Shown piece after piece: positions 1 through 9,187 of a stretch of DNA of 64,000 bases (position 1 is the first letter of the stretch; each line of letters opens with the position of its first letter). The stretch is from Pyrinomonadaceae bacterium MAG19_C2-C3. Its GTDB lineage: Bacteria; Acidobacteriota; Blastocatellia; Pyrinomonadales; Pyrinomonadaceae. The stretch is from NCBI GenBank assembly GCA_024330265.1, contig JANDLT010000002.1:62001-126000 (forward strand), in the 5' to 3' direction. Both the position numbers and the translations under genes were made by a program. The notes under the pieces were generated by a model. That model worked only from the letters and a program-made list of their open reading frames with translations, searched no databases and had not been told where the DNA came from.

Positions 1-3000
1 TGCCTTTGGGCATTGATTCGTGCGTGCCGTGCAGATAGACAGGCAAGATTCCGGTGCGCGTTGAAAGGGCGATGTAGCCGATGCCGGATTTGAATTCTTG
101 TAGTTCGCCTGTGACGGAGCGTGTGCCTTCGGGGAAGACGAGGGCGTTGTAGCCGCGCTCTAAAAATGAGCGCGCGTGACGCAGGGATTGGCGCAGGCTG
201 CCCGCGCGTTCCATAGGGACGAGGTTGGTGAAGTTGTCCATGTAGGCGCGTTTGTATTTGTTGTCGAAAAAGTAATCGGCGGCGGCGAGGGCGACCATAT
301 CTTTTCCGCTTGCGCCGAGAGCCATTTTCACCAAGCCGATGTCGAGGTGCGAAGTGTGGTTCGGGGCGACGATAAAATTGGTGTGGACGGGGATGTTCGA
401 GCGTCCTTCGTAAGTCGTGTTGAAGAACGTGTCGTAGAGACGCTCTTGCAAAAAGTTTAAGCCGCTGTCGCCGACGGTGCGGACGATGGAAGGGACGTGG
501 ATTTCTTCACGCTCAACTGTTAGCGGAGACGCGGGGCGTTCGGGTTGCGATGATGCGCCCGTGTTGTGCGCGGTGCGACTTGTGATGCGGGCGAGGAGTT
601 CGCGCACGGTCTGCACTTCGTTGAGCGTGTCAATGGATGTGACTTGCGCCCCCGAAGCTTCGAGTGCGGATGTGAGTTCGACGAACATCAAACTATCGAA
701 ACCCAAATCGGCGAGGCGCGTGTCGAGTGTGACGGCGGACGCGCTCTTGTTGGCGACGACGGCGACGATTTCAATCAGCCAAGTGTGAGCGTTCGCGGTT
801 TTACGTGACGCGGTGGTTTGGTTGCCGGTCGCGGTTTCGTCCGCGTTATCCGTGACGGTGCGGGCTTCCTGTTCGAGTCGTTGCATAGCTTCGACGACGA
901 TGCGGCGTTTGACTTTGCGCGTCGCGGTGCGCGGCAGTTCTTCATCGGAAAAGTGAAGGATTTTAACGCGCTTGTGAAACGCGAGTCCCGATGAAACATC
1001 GCGGAAATGCGCTTCGATGCGGCGGCGCACATCGGAACGCGACAGGGCGATGTCGTGTGTGTATTCGGGAACGACCATGCACGCGACGCGCTCGCCCGTG
1101 CCGTCGTTTTCGGGCAAGCCGACGACGCTTAGTTCTTTGATGAACGGCGAAGCACTGTAAAGGTCTTCGATTTCATCGGGGTAAATGTTTTTGCCGTTGG
1201 AATCTATGATGACCTCTTTCGAGCGTCCGACAAGGTAAAGATTGCCGTCCGTATCGAGTCGTCCGAGGTCGCCCGTGTAAAGCCAGCGGTCGCGTATGAC
1301 TTGGCGCGTCGCGTGGTCGTTATCGTAATAGCCGAGCATGACGTTCGCGCCGCGCGCGATGACTTCACCGACGCCGCTTGAGTCGGGGTTATCAATCCGC
1401 ACGTCAACGCCGGGAACAGCCGTGCCGACGCTGCCGCGCAGGAGACGATTGCCGGGACGCACGACGGTTAAGACGGGGGCGGCTTCGGTTAATCCGTAGC
1501 CTTCGAGAACGGTGAAGCCGAGTCCGTGTAAATCTTTTTTAAGCGACTCGCTCAAAGCCGAACCGCCGGAGATGAGATAGCGTATGCGCCCGCCCAAGCC
1601 TTGATGAATCGGTTGAAAAATGATGCGTCCGATGTTGAGCGGCGTGCGGTCGCGCACCCAAGAGTTGGCGTATATCGCTGCGTCGAAAAGATTTTCCGCC
1701 CACCGCCCGCGCTCGGTGAGGCGCGTTTTGATGCGGCGATGAAGGGCTTCCCAGACTGCCGGAACGCCGACCAAGCCTGTAACGTGACCGTTCTTTATCG
1801 CGCGTGAAAGTTCTTCGGAATTGAGTTCGGGTAAGTATGTGATTTGCGCGCCGCGTGAAAGCGGAGTTAGGAATCCGGTCGAAAACTCGAACGTGTGATG
1901 AAGCGGAAGCACGGACAACACGCCGTCAGTCGTGTCCATATCAATCACGCTGGCGAGCATCGAAACCATGTTGGCGAAGTTCTTATGCGTCAGCATCACG
2001 GCTTTCGGCGTGCCTGTCGTACCGGAAGTGAAGATGAATGACGCGGGCGTTTGTGCCGTGACGCGAACCGGAAGATTGGCGATGCGTTCGTCTTCAATCG
2101 CTTTGTCGCGCATCGCAAAAACTTCATCAAAGGTATAAATCTTGACCGCTTTCGGGTCTATGTTGTTTTCGTGATTTGAAGATTCAGAATGTTCAATTTG
2201 AGATTTGAGATTTGAGATTTGAGATAAATTAAGACGTTCCCGCAAGCCCGTGTGCTTGTCGTCCATTTCACGACTAATCACAATCGCGCGTGCATTTGAA
2301 GCGTTGGCGAGGGTGACGACTTCATCGGTTGTGCTTGACGGGTCAACCGGAACGCACGTCGCACCCGCTTTCATCACCCCGAAATAGGTCATGCCCCATT
2401 CGGGAGCGTTGTTCGCCAGAAGCATCACACGGTCGCCGCCGCTGACGCCTTCGGTTGCTAAAAACGCGGCGGCGCGTGTGGCGAGTTCGCGCAGGTTGGC
2501 GTAGGTGTATTGCTCTTTGTGTCCGTCGCGCTCAATACGCATGGCGACGCGGGTTGAAAATCTTTTCGTCGAAGTCTCGAACAGTTCGAGCAGGTCGCGG
2601 TAGGTATAAACGCGCTTCGGCGTGCGGCGCATGTCCTCTTCGAGCGTCGGGAAAACCCACTTCTTCAAGCCCGGAAAATGAACGTGCATCCAGTAGTGAT
2701 ACCAGTCCAGGCGTTCGGGAAACCAAGGCAGGAGGTGACGTTCTTCAAGAGGGATGCGGGCGAAGAGTGAGCGTATGTTGTCGGCGCGAAAGATGTATGC
2801 ATTCTCGCGCATGAACGGGCGAAACAGTTCAAAGGCTTCTTTCGTTTCATGCGTCAATTCTTCAAAGCGGTCAACCGAAGTTTTCAATCCGTCAATCACT
2901 TCACCGAATCTGCCCGCGCCCCACTTAGGGCGCACGCGGTCGAGCAGCGATGAAACCTTTTTCGCGGCGGCGTTTATCGCGGGTGCGCCCGTGCGTTCAA

Positions 3001-4267
3001 AGTGTTCGCCCGTGACGGCGCGGGCTTCCATTTGCGCGGCGATTTTGTTGATGATTTTGATGCCCGTATCTTTCGCGTCGAAGTGCTGGCGTTTGTGCAA
3101 GCCGACCATGCCGACGATGCGCTTCATGTCGTTCGGATTGCTGTCTCCGGTCGCGGCTTGATAGACGAGACGCGGTTCGCCCGTGATTGCTTCGGCGGCG
3201 ACTGCGAGCATCACGGCGGCAACTTGGTCAACGGGTGTAATGTCTAAAATCAGGTTCTCATTGACGGGGATTTGCGTTTGTCCCTTGAGGGTAATGAAGA
3301 TGAGCGGGGCAGTCGTCGTGAAGCCTTCGTTCCAACCGGGGAAGGGAAACTCGTTTGCGGATTCGACGATTGACGGGCGCACGATTGAGCGCACGATGTC
3401 GTTTTCGGCGGCGACGAGTTGTTCGCCGAGCGACTTGGTATAAGTATAGATATTGTCCCAACCCCAAAACTGCGCGCGTTCGATGCCGAGTTCGGTGAGG
3501 CGTTCGCGCGTCCAGAGTTTGCGTTCACGCGCGACTGCCAGACCCATCGCGTCGAGGTCGTCGGGGTCGCGCCCTTCTTCGATGAGACGCTCACGCGCCG
3601 TCTCGCGGAAGCGCGCGGCACGCATCGTATCTTTGACTTCATCGCGCACGCGAAGTGCGAGGCGTTCGCAATCTTTGATTTCTTCCTGCGGCGAAAAATT
3701 CACGCCCGGCAATTCATCGTGACGCGGAAAATATCCAAGCACCGGATCGGATTCCCACACGGGACCCGAACGCCTTCCGGCGACGAAACACGTCGAGACA
3801 TGAACGAGCGCGGGACGCTTCATGCGCCGGGCGAAGTGAATCACGTTCTGCGTGCCGACGACGTTGGTGCGAAGCGCGCTCTCCAGCGTCGGGTTAAACG
3901 TGACGTTGCCCGCGCTGTTGATAACCACGTCAATCTCACCCGCGACACGCGCGGCTTCCGTCTCACCGAAACCGAGATTCGGATCGCCTATGTCGCCGTT
4001 GACGACCACGACTTTCTCACGAATGAAATCATCAAACGCATCTTCGTAAATTTCACGCAAAGGATCGAACGGCGGCGACGTGATGACGTTGTTCCAGAAG
4101 CGTGTTTCCGATTCTTCCTGCCCGCGCGCGCGCACCGTGACATACACCTTGCCGATGCCGGGAAAGCGCGTCAGCAACATCGAGAGCGTGACTTTACCGA
4201 CGAATCCGGTCGCGCCGATGATGAGTACGCGACGATTATTGAAAGCTTCTGTGGGCGATAACTTCAT
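1..4267 (-). CDS. elbD: ElbD-like four-domain fatty acyl reductase / acyl-CoA ligase / carrier / acyltransferase (C-terminus cut by window edge)
   Basis: A very long open frame reads from an ATG at 4267 through the left edge, giving at least 1422 residues. Domains in order: an NAD(P)-binding fatty-acyl-reductase (male-sterility) domain with GATGFVG at residues 18-24 and a YxxxK pair at Y274/K278; an AMP-binding adenylation domain with FTSGTTGTPKA near residue 745; a phosphopantetheine carrier site LGFDSL with Ser about 1192; and a PlsC-type acyltransferase with an HX4D motif (H1304-D1309) and FPEGTRS further on. This order matches my knowledge of ElbD, the myxobacterial enzyme needed for bacterial ether lipids. 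I infer that it activates, loads and reduces a fatty acyl chain and transfers it to glycerol phosphate. Ether-lipid function is inferred from architecture only; an acyl-ACP reductase with another product is possible. A 7-nt repeat array is embedded in frame at about residues 682-691. The genes just upstream are mobile-element DNA and a LarA homologue, so no lipid operon is visible. Confidence 0.85.
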   Translation of the reverse strand, partial: MKLSPTEAFNNRRVLIIGATGFVGKVTLSMLLTRFPGIGKVYVTVRARGQEESETRFWNNVITSPPFDPLREIYEDAFDDFIREKVVVVNGDIGDPNLGFGETEAARVAGEIDVVINSAGNVTFNPTLESALRTNVVGTQNVIHFARRMKRPALVHVSTCFVAGRRSGPVWESDPVLGYFPRHDELPGVNFSPQEEIKDCERLALRVRDEVKDTMRAARFRETARERLIEEGRDPDDLDAMGLAVARERKLWTRERLTELGIERAQFWGWDNIYTYTKSLGEQLVAAENDIVRSIVRPSIVESANEFPFPGWNEGFTTTAPLIFITLKGQTQIPVNENLILDITPVDQVAAVMLAVAAEAITGEPRLVYQAATGDSNPNDMKRIVGMVGLHKRQHFDAKDTGIKIINKIAAQMEARAVTGEHFERTGAPAINAAAKKVSSLLDRVRPKWGAGRFGEVIDGLKTSVDRFEELTHETKEAFELFRPFMRENAYIFRADNIRSLFARIPLEERHLLPWFPERLDWYHYWMHVHFPGLKKWVFPTLEEDMRRTPKRVYTYRDLLELFETSTKRFSTRVAMRIERDGHKEQYTYANLRELATRAAAFLATEGVSGGDRVMLLANNAPEWGMTYFGVMKAGATCVPVDPSSTTDEVVTLANASNARAIVISREMDDKHTGLRERLNLSQISNLKSQIEHSESSNHENNIDPKAVKIYTFDEVFAMRDKAIEDERIANLPVRVTAQTPASFIFTSGTTGTPKAVMLTHKNFANMVSMLASVIDMDTTDGVLSVLPLHHTFEFSTGFLTPLSRGAQITYLPELNSEELSRAIKNGHVTGLVGVPAVWEALHRRIKTRLTERGRWAENLFDAAIYANSWVRDRTPLNIGRIIFQPIHQGLGGRIRYLISGGSALSESLKKDLHGLGFTVLEGYGLTEAAPVLTVVRPGNRLLRGSVGTAVPGVDVRIDNPDSSGVGEVIARGANVMLGYYDNDHATRQVIRDRWLYTGDLGRLDTDGNLYLVGRSKEVIIDSNGKNIYPDEIEDLYSASPFIKELSVVGLPENDGTGERVACMVVPEYTHDIALSRSDVRRRIEAHFRDVSSGLAFHKRVKILHFSDEELPRTATRKVKRRIVVEAMQRLEQEARTVTDNADETATGNQTTASRKTANAHTWLIEIVAVVANKSASAVTLDTRLADLGFDSLMFVELTSALEASGAQVTSIDTLNEVQTVRELLARITSRTAHNTGASSQPERPASPLTVEREEIHVPSIVRTVGDSGLNFLQERLYDTFFNTTYEGRSNIPVHTNFIVAPNHTSHLDIGLVKMALGASGKDMVALAAADYFFDNKYKRAYMDNFTNLVPMERAGSLRQSLRHARSFLERGYNALVFPEGTRSVTGELQEFKSGIGYIALSTRTGILPVYLHGTHESMPKG
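2197..2224. repeat. Heptanucleotide tandem array, TTTGAGA x4, inside the elbD-like gene
   Basis: Four perfect consecutive copies of TTTGAGA lie within the adenylation-domain coding region of the elbD-like gene. Because 7 is not a multiple of 3, the repeat reads through all three frames and encodes a Ser/Gln/Asn/Leu/Lys-rich stretch. It precedes the TSGTTG motif, probably in a surface loop. It has the same 7-nt periodicity as eight other arrays in the window but a different word. Confidence 0.8.
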
Positions 4268-4327
4268 AGCTGCATTGTTGTTTAGCCGTATCAAGCTGCA
4301 TCGTCTAACCGCGATGCAGCGCATTTG

Positions 4328-4975
4328 TTTTAGCCGCAGCGCGGCGTAAGAAAGTAGCCCACGGCGTCAGCCGTGGGTCAAATCATAAACGAAGGTCGAA
4401 GCCCCGTGAGGGGCGAAAGATATTTTCAATCAAAAACATAACGCTCATCGTAATCAATTCCGTGACGTTTCAAAAACATCAAATACTCTTCTTGAAATGT
4501 GCGCGTGCGGTGATGTTCTTCTTGAGCGGCAATGTACTTGACGACACTTTTCATGTTCGATTGGCTGACACTAAATGCACCATAACCGCTTTGCCATTCA
4601 AAAATTGACAACGTGGCGTTTTGTTGTTTCAACCAGCGTGATGAGTTGGTCTTGATTGTTCGCACCGCGTCTGACATTGCCAGAACGGGCTTCAAGCTGA
4701 CAAGAATGTGAACGTGGTCGGCGATGCCGCCGACGTTATAAGCGATTCCGTCGAGTTCGCGGACGATGCCGCCGATGTACGAATGAAGGCGCGGCTTGAT
4801 GTCATCGTTGATGAATTGTTGACGCTGTTTGGTGCTGAAAATAATATGCGTCAAAAGGTTCGTGTAGGTATGCGCCATGTTCTTTCGCCCCTACGGGGCT
4901 TTGCCTTCATTTCGTGGGCGTGACCCACGGCTTGCGCCGTGGGCTAATCTCTTACGCCGCGCTGCGGCTGAAAAC
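4328..4975. mobile_element. REP-flanked IS200-like (RAYT-type) transposase unit
   Basis: The transposase gene at 4426-4878 is bracketed by nearly perfect inverted copies of about 95 nt (4328-4422 and 4879-4975). Each flank carries the same three blocks: a GCCGCAGCGCGGC block, a CCCACGGC..GCCGTGGG hairpin (loop differs: GTCA left, CTTG right) and a GCCCC..GGGGC hairpin. The same hairpins recur without a transposase at 7191-7397 and 45014-45213. This is the expected layout of a REP-associated tyrosine transposase with its palindromes. Confidence 0.75.
4426..4878 (-). CDS. REP-associated / IS200-like Y1 transposase
   Basis: The product is 150 residues, the usual size of a Y1 HUH single-strand transposase. 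It begins MAHTYTNLLTHIIFSTKQRQ, typical of the TnpA/REP-associated group. The HUH metal motif is visible in DHVHILV, and the likely nucleophilic tyrosine is in VVKYIAAQEEHH. Known members cut and rejoin one DNA strand at hairpin ends. The flanking inverted REP-like sequences are the probable substrates, and other copies of them in the window may have been spread by this enzyme or a relative. The frame is intact, so it may be active. A RAYT assignment is favoured over IS200 proper because it lies between inverted palindromes and lacks tnpB. Confidence 0.85.
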   Translation of the reverse strand: MAHTYTNLLTHIIFSTKQRQQFINDDIKPRLHSYIGGIVRELDGIAYNVGGIADHVHILVSLKPVLAMSDAVRTIKTNSSRWLKQQNATLSIFEWQSGYGAFSVSQSNMKSVVKYIAAQEEHHRTRTFQEEYLMFLKRHGIDYDERYVFD

Positions 4976-5035
4976 TATGTGGTATCGCAAATCTTTATTG
5001 TTGCGATGCGGCTGAAAACTTATGTCGCATCAAAC

Positions 5036-6634
5036 TTATGTGACATCGCAAATCGCAATCACGGGTTGGTGAAGCATCGTGATTTCGGCGTTGCGTCCCA
5101 TGTAGCTGCGTGCCATAGCGATGGCTTCGGTCAGATTGTCGGAGCGTTCCCAACCCATACGCGCCGGAACGTGCGCGTTCTCCGCTCCCGCCGCGATTAC
5201 TTTGCCGACATGGGCGCGACCGTTTTCGCCCCAGTACCACATGAAGAACGGATGCGCGCCGTGATAAGCGTTGCCGCGACGATACATTGAGATGTACGAG
5301 GGATTGGCGGCGAACTCCCGTTCGTACTTGTCGCGTAAGTAACAGGCGTCGCGTGATTCGGGTAAAAGGCGATTGAAAAACTCTATGTATGACGGGTGAA
5401 ACTTGTGGTCGAATTCGTCGTGACACGGGTGATGCAGGATGAGGACGCCGCCTTTTTTAAGAAGGGGTTTGCCGCGATACATGTTGAAGTGATAGCCGAG
5501 TGCCATGACTTGAACGAGCAACGGATTCAAGTTCGTGTTGACGTTGTACGGAGAAAGTTCGGGTATCGGGCAGATGAGAATGTCGCACTGTCCTTCAATC
5601 GGGACGACGTATTGCTGCATGGACTTTTCGATAATCTTGTCATGCACGGGGTCGGTCTTTCCGGCGTGAACGGCAATGAGTTCATAGTTGGAGCGCAGTT
5701 GATTGTGCGCGAGTAGCTTCGCTTTGCGCGGAAGCTTCGAGACGGAGAAGCGCATCGCCTCGAACTTGATTCTGTCCATCGCGGAGAAGTCGTCTTCGTT
5801 CTTCGTCAGGAAATCGAAGTCGCTTTTGAACATGCGATTATTGAGCGTGGTTTCGATGTGAAAGACGTTCAGCTTTTCATCCGCCAGCACGCCGACGCGG
5901 GCGATTTTGCGCGCGAGTTCCGAACCGTGCGGATCCATATAACTATCGGAAGCGCGAATCGTGTGCGGCTCGTGGTGGGCGCGTAAGGATTCGTAATCAC
6001 AAAGCCCGACGCCGACGCTCTTGTGTCCGCCGTTCATCGGCACGAAGTTGAGATTGACGTAAATCAACAAATCGCTTTCCGCCGCCCGACGGTTGATGCG
6101 AAGCGGTTCGCCGTGACGATTCTTGCCCAACTCGACGAGGTTGGATTCGTCTTCCGCGTCGTGGTTGTAATAACGGTCGGGGTAGAAATCCTTAAACACA
6201 CGCTCGCCCGACATGCGTTTCATTTCGCTTTCGGTCATATGGCGATGGAGTGAAACGGCGATGATGATGTGTACATCGTCAACGCCGTGACCGTGAAGCA
6301 TATCAACGAGAATCTCTAAAACGGTCTGGCGAATGTCGGGCGTCTGCATCGGCGGAAGCGGCATAGAGATGTCGTCAACCGCGATGGTGACGCGCATTCC
6401 CGGCTCTAATTGCGCGTGAAGCGGGTCGCAGCCGTGCGGGTGATTTAAGGCGTAACGTATCGCGGCTTCAGGGTTCGGCAAACCTTTAATCGGGGCGTTC
6501 GGATAGATGACGCGCGTGCCGACGGGCAAATCTTCAAGCAGAAATTCCGTGCCGTGCGCGACGATGCGCGGCGCGCTGTCGCGGTCAATGTGGACGACGG
6601 ATTCGTGAGTTTTGCGGCGGAGTTGTAGGGGCAT
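5036..6634 (-). CDS. LarA-family (DUF2088) nickel-pincer racemase-like protein
   Basis: This 532-residue protein belongs to the lactate racemase LarA family, whose characterised members use a nickel-pincer nucleotide to racemise or epimerise 2-hydroxy acids. Visible landmarks are DDxxMPLP at 87-95 (equivalent to the N-terminal DDxTRP motif), LHRHMTESE with H130 (equivalent to the first catalytic His), NHD at 157-159, and GGHK with K205 aligning with the cofactor-bound Lys. By eye, the second catalytic His, ten residues before that Lys in LarA, is a Leu here. The protein is about 100 residues longer than LarA. The substrate is therefore unlikely to be simple lactate and cannot be named. The small membrane-protein gene upstream ends only 8 nt before its start, suggesting co-transcription. 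No larB/C/E maturation genes are in the window. Confidence 0.8.
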   Translation of the reverse strand: MPLQLRRKTHESVVHIDRDSAPRIVAHGTEFLLEDLPVGTRVIYPNAPIKGLPNPEAAIRYALNHPHGCDPLHAQLEPGMRVTIAVDDISMPLPPMQTPDIRQTVLEILVDMLHGHGVDDVHIIIAVSLHRHMTESEMKRMSGERVFKDFYPDRYYNHDAEDESNLVELGKNRHGEPLRINRRAAESDLLIYVNLNFVPMNGGHKSVGVGLCDYESLRAHHEPHTIRASDSYMDPHGSELARKIARVGVLADEKLNVFHIETTLNNRMFKSDFDFLTKNEDDFSAMDRIKFEAMRFSVSKLPRKAKLLAHNQLRSNYELIAVHAGKTDPVHDKIIEKSMQQYVVPIEGQCDILICPIPELSPYNVNTNLNPLLVQVMALGYHFNMYRGKPLLKKGGVLILHHPCHDEFDHKFHPSYIEFFNRLLPESRDACYLRDKYEREFAANPSYISMYRRGNAYHGAHPFFMWYWGENGRAHVGKVIAAGAENAHVPARMGWERSDNLTEAIAMARSYMGRNAEITMLHQPVIAICDVT

Positions 6635-6642
6635 TATGTGTT

Positions 6643-7170
6643 TTATTTTCCGAGAGCGGGAGAGCTTACATTGTAGGAATAGAGTTTGGCTTCACTGCCG
6701 GACATATCCCAGATGAATTGTTCGTAGCCCTCATCACGCGCAAAGTTTGTTTCGTATTCGATAATGATTTGTGATCTGCCTTCATGAAATCTTTCGTAAC
6801 GACTTACTTCTCGGCTGCTTTCGACTTCGCCGAGTTTTTGCCACACCAAAACCATGCGACGCACATACTCAAGCGAGTCTAAGTCTCGATAAGCGGGAGC
6901 GGCGTGTTTATAAACATCTAAAAACGAAGCCGAACTAAATCTGTGGTGGAAATTGTCAACCGCTTTAGTCGCATCGCGCCCGACGCGCGAGTGTGGAACC
7001 GGTGTTGGTGGTGATGTGTCGTACCAATCAAGATTGTCATTCAGTATTGATGGATGCGCGGCTATTTGTGATGCGACTTCGATACCCGTCTCAACCGCAA
7101 AGAACACGAAGCGCAAAAACAGGGAAGCCACAAGCAGCGCGAAGATTTTTTGTTTGAAGGTGAAGTGCAT
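6643..7170 (-). CDS. Membrane-anchored protein of unknown function
   Basis: From ATG 7170 the protein has 175 residues. It opens with a lysine-containing stretch and one hydrophobic segment (about residues 7-22, [19 protein letters not shown]), then a soluble part with no motif I recognise. A longer frame to 7254 exists, but its first 28 codons are made of REP-palindrome sequence, so I reject that start. The gene ends 8 nt before the LarA-like gene and is probably co-transcribed with it. It is likely exported or inner-membrane anchored with the domain outside. Confidence 0.6.
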   Translation of the reverse strand: MHFTFKQKIFALLVASLFLRFVFFAVETGIEVASQIAAHPSILNDNLDWYDTSPPTPVPHSRVGRDATKAVDNFHHRFSSASFLDVYKHAAPAYRDLDSLEYVRRMVLVWQKLGEVESSREVSRYERFHEGRSQIIIEYETNFARDEGYEQFIWDMSGSEAKLYSYNVSSPALGK

Positions 7171-7190
7171 GGTCGTAAGTTTTATCAATT

Positions 7191-7397
7191 CCGAAAGCCC
7201 CGTCAGGGGCGACAAGATAATAGCCCACGGCGCAAGCCGTGGGTCACATCGCATGATAGTGAATTAAGCCCCGCAAGGGGCGACATAATCATCGTCGAAT
7301 ATCTTTCGCCCCTTGCGGGGCTTGTGTCTCTAACAACCCTTAATCCCACGGCTGACGCCGTGGGCTATTATCTTGTCGCCCCTGACGGGGCTTTCGG
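7191..7397. repeat. REP-like inverted-repeat element, no transposase
   Basis: Two arms of about 53 nt (7191-7243 and 7345-7397) are nearly perfect reverse complements. Each holds a GCCCC..GGGGC hairpin and a CCCACGGC..GCCGTGGG hairpin, and the centre contains a second GCCCCGCAAGGGGC pair in inverted orientation. The blocks match those flanking the transposase at 4426-4878. It fills the space between the membrane-protein gene and the HAD gene (7171-7443), where I see nothing else. Confidence 0.75.
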
Positions 7398-7443
7398 AAG
7401 CGTGTTGTCCCGACGACGGGTTACGGTTCGCTTCAAACACCCG

Positions 7444-8106
7444 TCACTTCAAATCAAGAATCGCCCAGTCGTGATGAAGCGCGGTTTGCCTCAACCTCAT
7501 GTCGGGATTGACCGCCGCCGGATGCCCGACGATGGAGAGCATCGGAAGGTCGGACATCGAATCTGAGTAAGCATAAGACTCGCTCAGATTTATTCCTTCG
7601 CGTTCGGCGTATTCGCGTATCCATTTTGCTTTGGTGGCGGCGGCGAGGACGGGCGGCAGAAGTCGTCCGGTCGCAAAGCCGTTGACGAATTCAAGGTGAT
7701 TGCAGACCCAAGTTTCGATGCCGAGATATTCCATTAAATGCCGGACGGAAACATCCAACGCTCCGGTGACGACGACTTGGCGTATACCGAGTGATTTGGA
7801 TTTTTCGATTAAGTCGAACGTGCCGGGAAAGACGGCGGGCTTTAAGACTTCTTCAAAAAGTTCTTCCGCGAAATAGCGCAGACGGTCTTCGGATTCACCT
7901 TTGTAGCGTTGAAAGAATACGTCGTTGAAAACTTTGCGGCTGTACTGGTCGGTCGCGGCGAACAGCGGAAGGCTGACGAGCGTCGTCGCGCTCTTGCGAA
8001 GCGTTTGCCAGGCTCCCTGTTGACGCCGGGCGTAAAAGCCGAGCGTGTGTACGAGGTTCGTCGAGACGAGCGTTCCTTCTAAATCGTAAAATGCGGCGGC
8101 GGTCAC
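7444..8106 (-). CDS. HAD-superfamily subclass IB hydrolase (SerB-like phosphatase)
   Basis: This 220-residue protein has the HAD-IB layout: nucleophile loop FYDLEGTLV at residues 6-14, motif II VVTGALDVSV with a helical cap before it, and motif III/IV SYAYSDSMSDLPML. Members remove phosphate from small molecules such as phosphoserine or lipid-head intermediates. The canonical motif is DxDGT; here the second Asp, the general acid, is Glu10. That may slow or alter chemistry. Relatives of this subclass are often linked to PlsC acyltransferases, so a lipid role is conceivable but unproven. The start is a GTG with a GGAG upstream. The gene is divergent from xth. Confidence 0.8.
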   Translation of the reverse strand: MTAAAFYDLEGTLVSTNLVHTLGFYARRQQGAWQTLRKSATTLVSLPLFAATDQYSRKVFNDVFFQRYKGESEDRLRYFAEELFEEVLKPAVFPGTFDLIEKSKSLGIRQVVVTGALDVSVRHLMEYLGIETWVCNHLEFVNGFATGRLLPPVLAAATKAKWIREYAEREGINLSESYAYSDSMSDLPMLSIVGHPAAVNPDMRLRQTALHHDWAILDLK

Positions 8107-8280
8107 TTGTGGTTTATCTCCGAAAGAGTGGCGATTGATAATTTGAGTTTAAGGCTTATCGTTTGTGTTATCCCGAACCGAAAAACCGTTGACGCGACAG
8201 TATAGATGAGCGGTCGAGCGGTGGGGCGGAATGCGAAAATATACTCTAAACGCGGGTGGCGGTGTTAGCGATGGAGGTTG

Positions 8281-8355
8281 ATGAGGAATCGCTTTATCGT
8301 CGTTTTATCAATGTTTGCCGCGCTGTATGTTAATCTTGCCCGCGTCTCAAATTAG
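8281..8355 (+). CDS. Possible 24-residue leader peptide
   Basis: An ATG preceded by GGAGG opens a 24-codon frame reading MRNRFIVVLSMFAALYVNLA and ending RVSN. It resembles the front of a signal peptide with no mature part. It stops 18 nt before the xth start codon. It could be a translated leader, a decayed secreted-protein gene, or chance. The rest of 8107-8373 holds no other feature I can support. Confidence 0.3.
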   Translation: MRNRFIVVLSMFAALYVNLARVSN

Positions 8356-8373
8356 GGCATTTTTGGAAACTTC

Positions 8374-9159
8374 GTGAACATCGCAACGTGGAACGTCAAC
8401 TCCGTCACCGTGCGTCTGCCGCATGTTTTGCGGTGGCTGATAGAGCGCACGCCGGACGTGGTTTGTTTGCAAGAAATCAAGTGTACGGACGAGCGTTTCC
8501 CGCGTGAAGCGTTCGCGGAAATCGGTTATCACGCCGCGACGCACGGGCAGCGAACATATAACGGCGTGGCGATACTCTCGCGCACGGAGGCGCGTGATGT
8601 GGTGCGCGGGTTCGATGTTTCAGGTGACGATGAAGATGATTTCAGTGACGTTCAAGCCCGGCTTATCGCGGCGACGATTGAAGGCGTGCGCGTCGTCAAT
8701 GTGTATGTGCCGAACGGTGCGAGAGTCGGAAGCGAAAAGTATGTTTATAAGTTGCGTTGGCTGGAGCGGTTCAAGACGTTCATCGAAACGAATTATGGGC
8801 GCGATGAAAATATAGTGGTATGCGGCGACTTTAACATCGCACCCGACGACCGCGATGTGCATAACCCGGCGGCGTGGGCGGGCAGTGTGTTGGTGAGTGA
8901 GCCGGAGCGCGAGGCGTTGGATGAGTTGAAAGAATGGGGCTTCACCGATTCGTTTCGTTTGCACGAAAAGCAAGCCGAATACTTTTCATGGTGGGATTAC
9001 CGGAGCGGTGATTTCCGGCGCAACGCGGGAGCGCGGATTGACCACGTTCTGATTTCCGACGGGTTGATTTCGCGTTCCGTTAAGACGTGGATTGATGTTG
9101 AACCCAGACGTTGGGAACGCCCGTCAGACCACACTCCGGTCATCGCGGAACTGGCATAA
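8374..9159 (+). CDS. xth: Exodeoxyribonuclease III (AP endonuclease)
   Basis: The product is 261 residues, full length for the family. It removes nucleotides 3' to 5' from duplex DNA and cleaves at abasic sites in base-excision repair. Seen in the sequence are the metal-binding N-terminus IATWNVNSV, the catalytic LQEIK glutamate, VNVYVPNG, the CGDFNIAP segment and the C-terminal SDHTPV histidine. The start is GTG at 8374; no in-frame ATG is nearer. It is followed after 28 nt by an SDR gene on the same strand, but shared function is not apparent. Confidence 0.95.
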   Translation: MNIATWNVNSVTVRLPHVLRWLIERTPDVVCLQEIKCTDERFPREAFAEIGYHAATHGQRTYNGVAILSRTEARDVVRGFDVSGDDEDDFSDVQARLIAATIEGVRVVNVYVPNGARVGSEKYVYKLRWLERFKTFIETNYGRDENIVVCGDFNIAPDDRDVHNPAAWAGSVLVSEPEREALDELKEWGFTDSFRLHEKQAEYFSWWDYRSGDFRRNAGARIDHVLISDGLISRSVKTWIDVEPRRWERPSDHTPVIAELA

Positions 9160-9187
9160 AGTTCTTCATAAAGGGAGATTGACGATT

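Noticed and set aside
3419..4261. 280-codon plus-strand frame opposite the elbD-like gene
   Set aside because: The minus strand carries a clear reductase domain; the plus frame is Arg/His-rich and motif-free.
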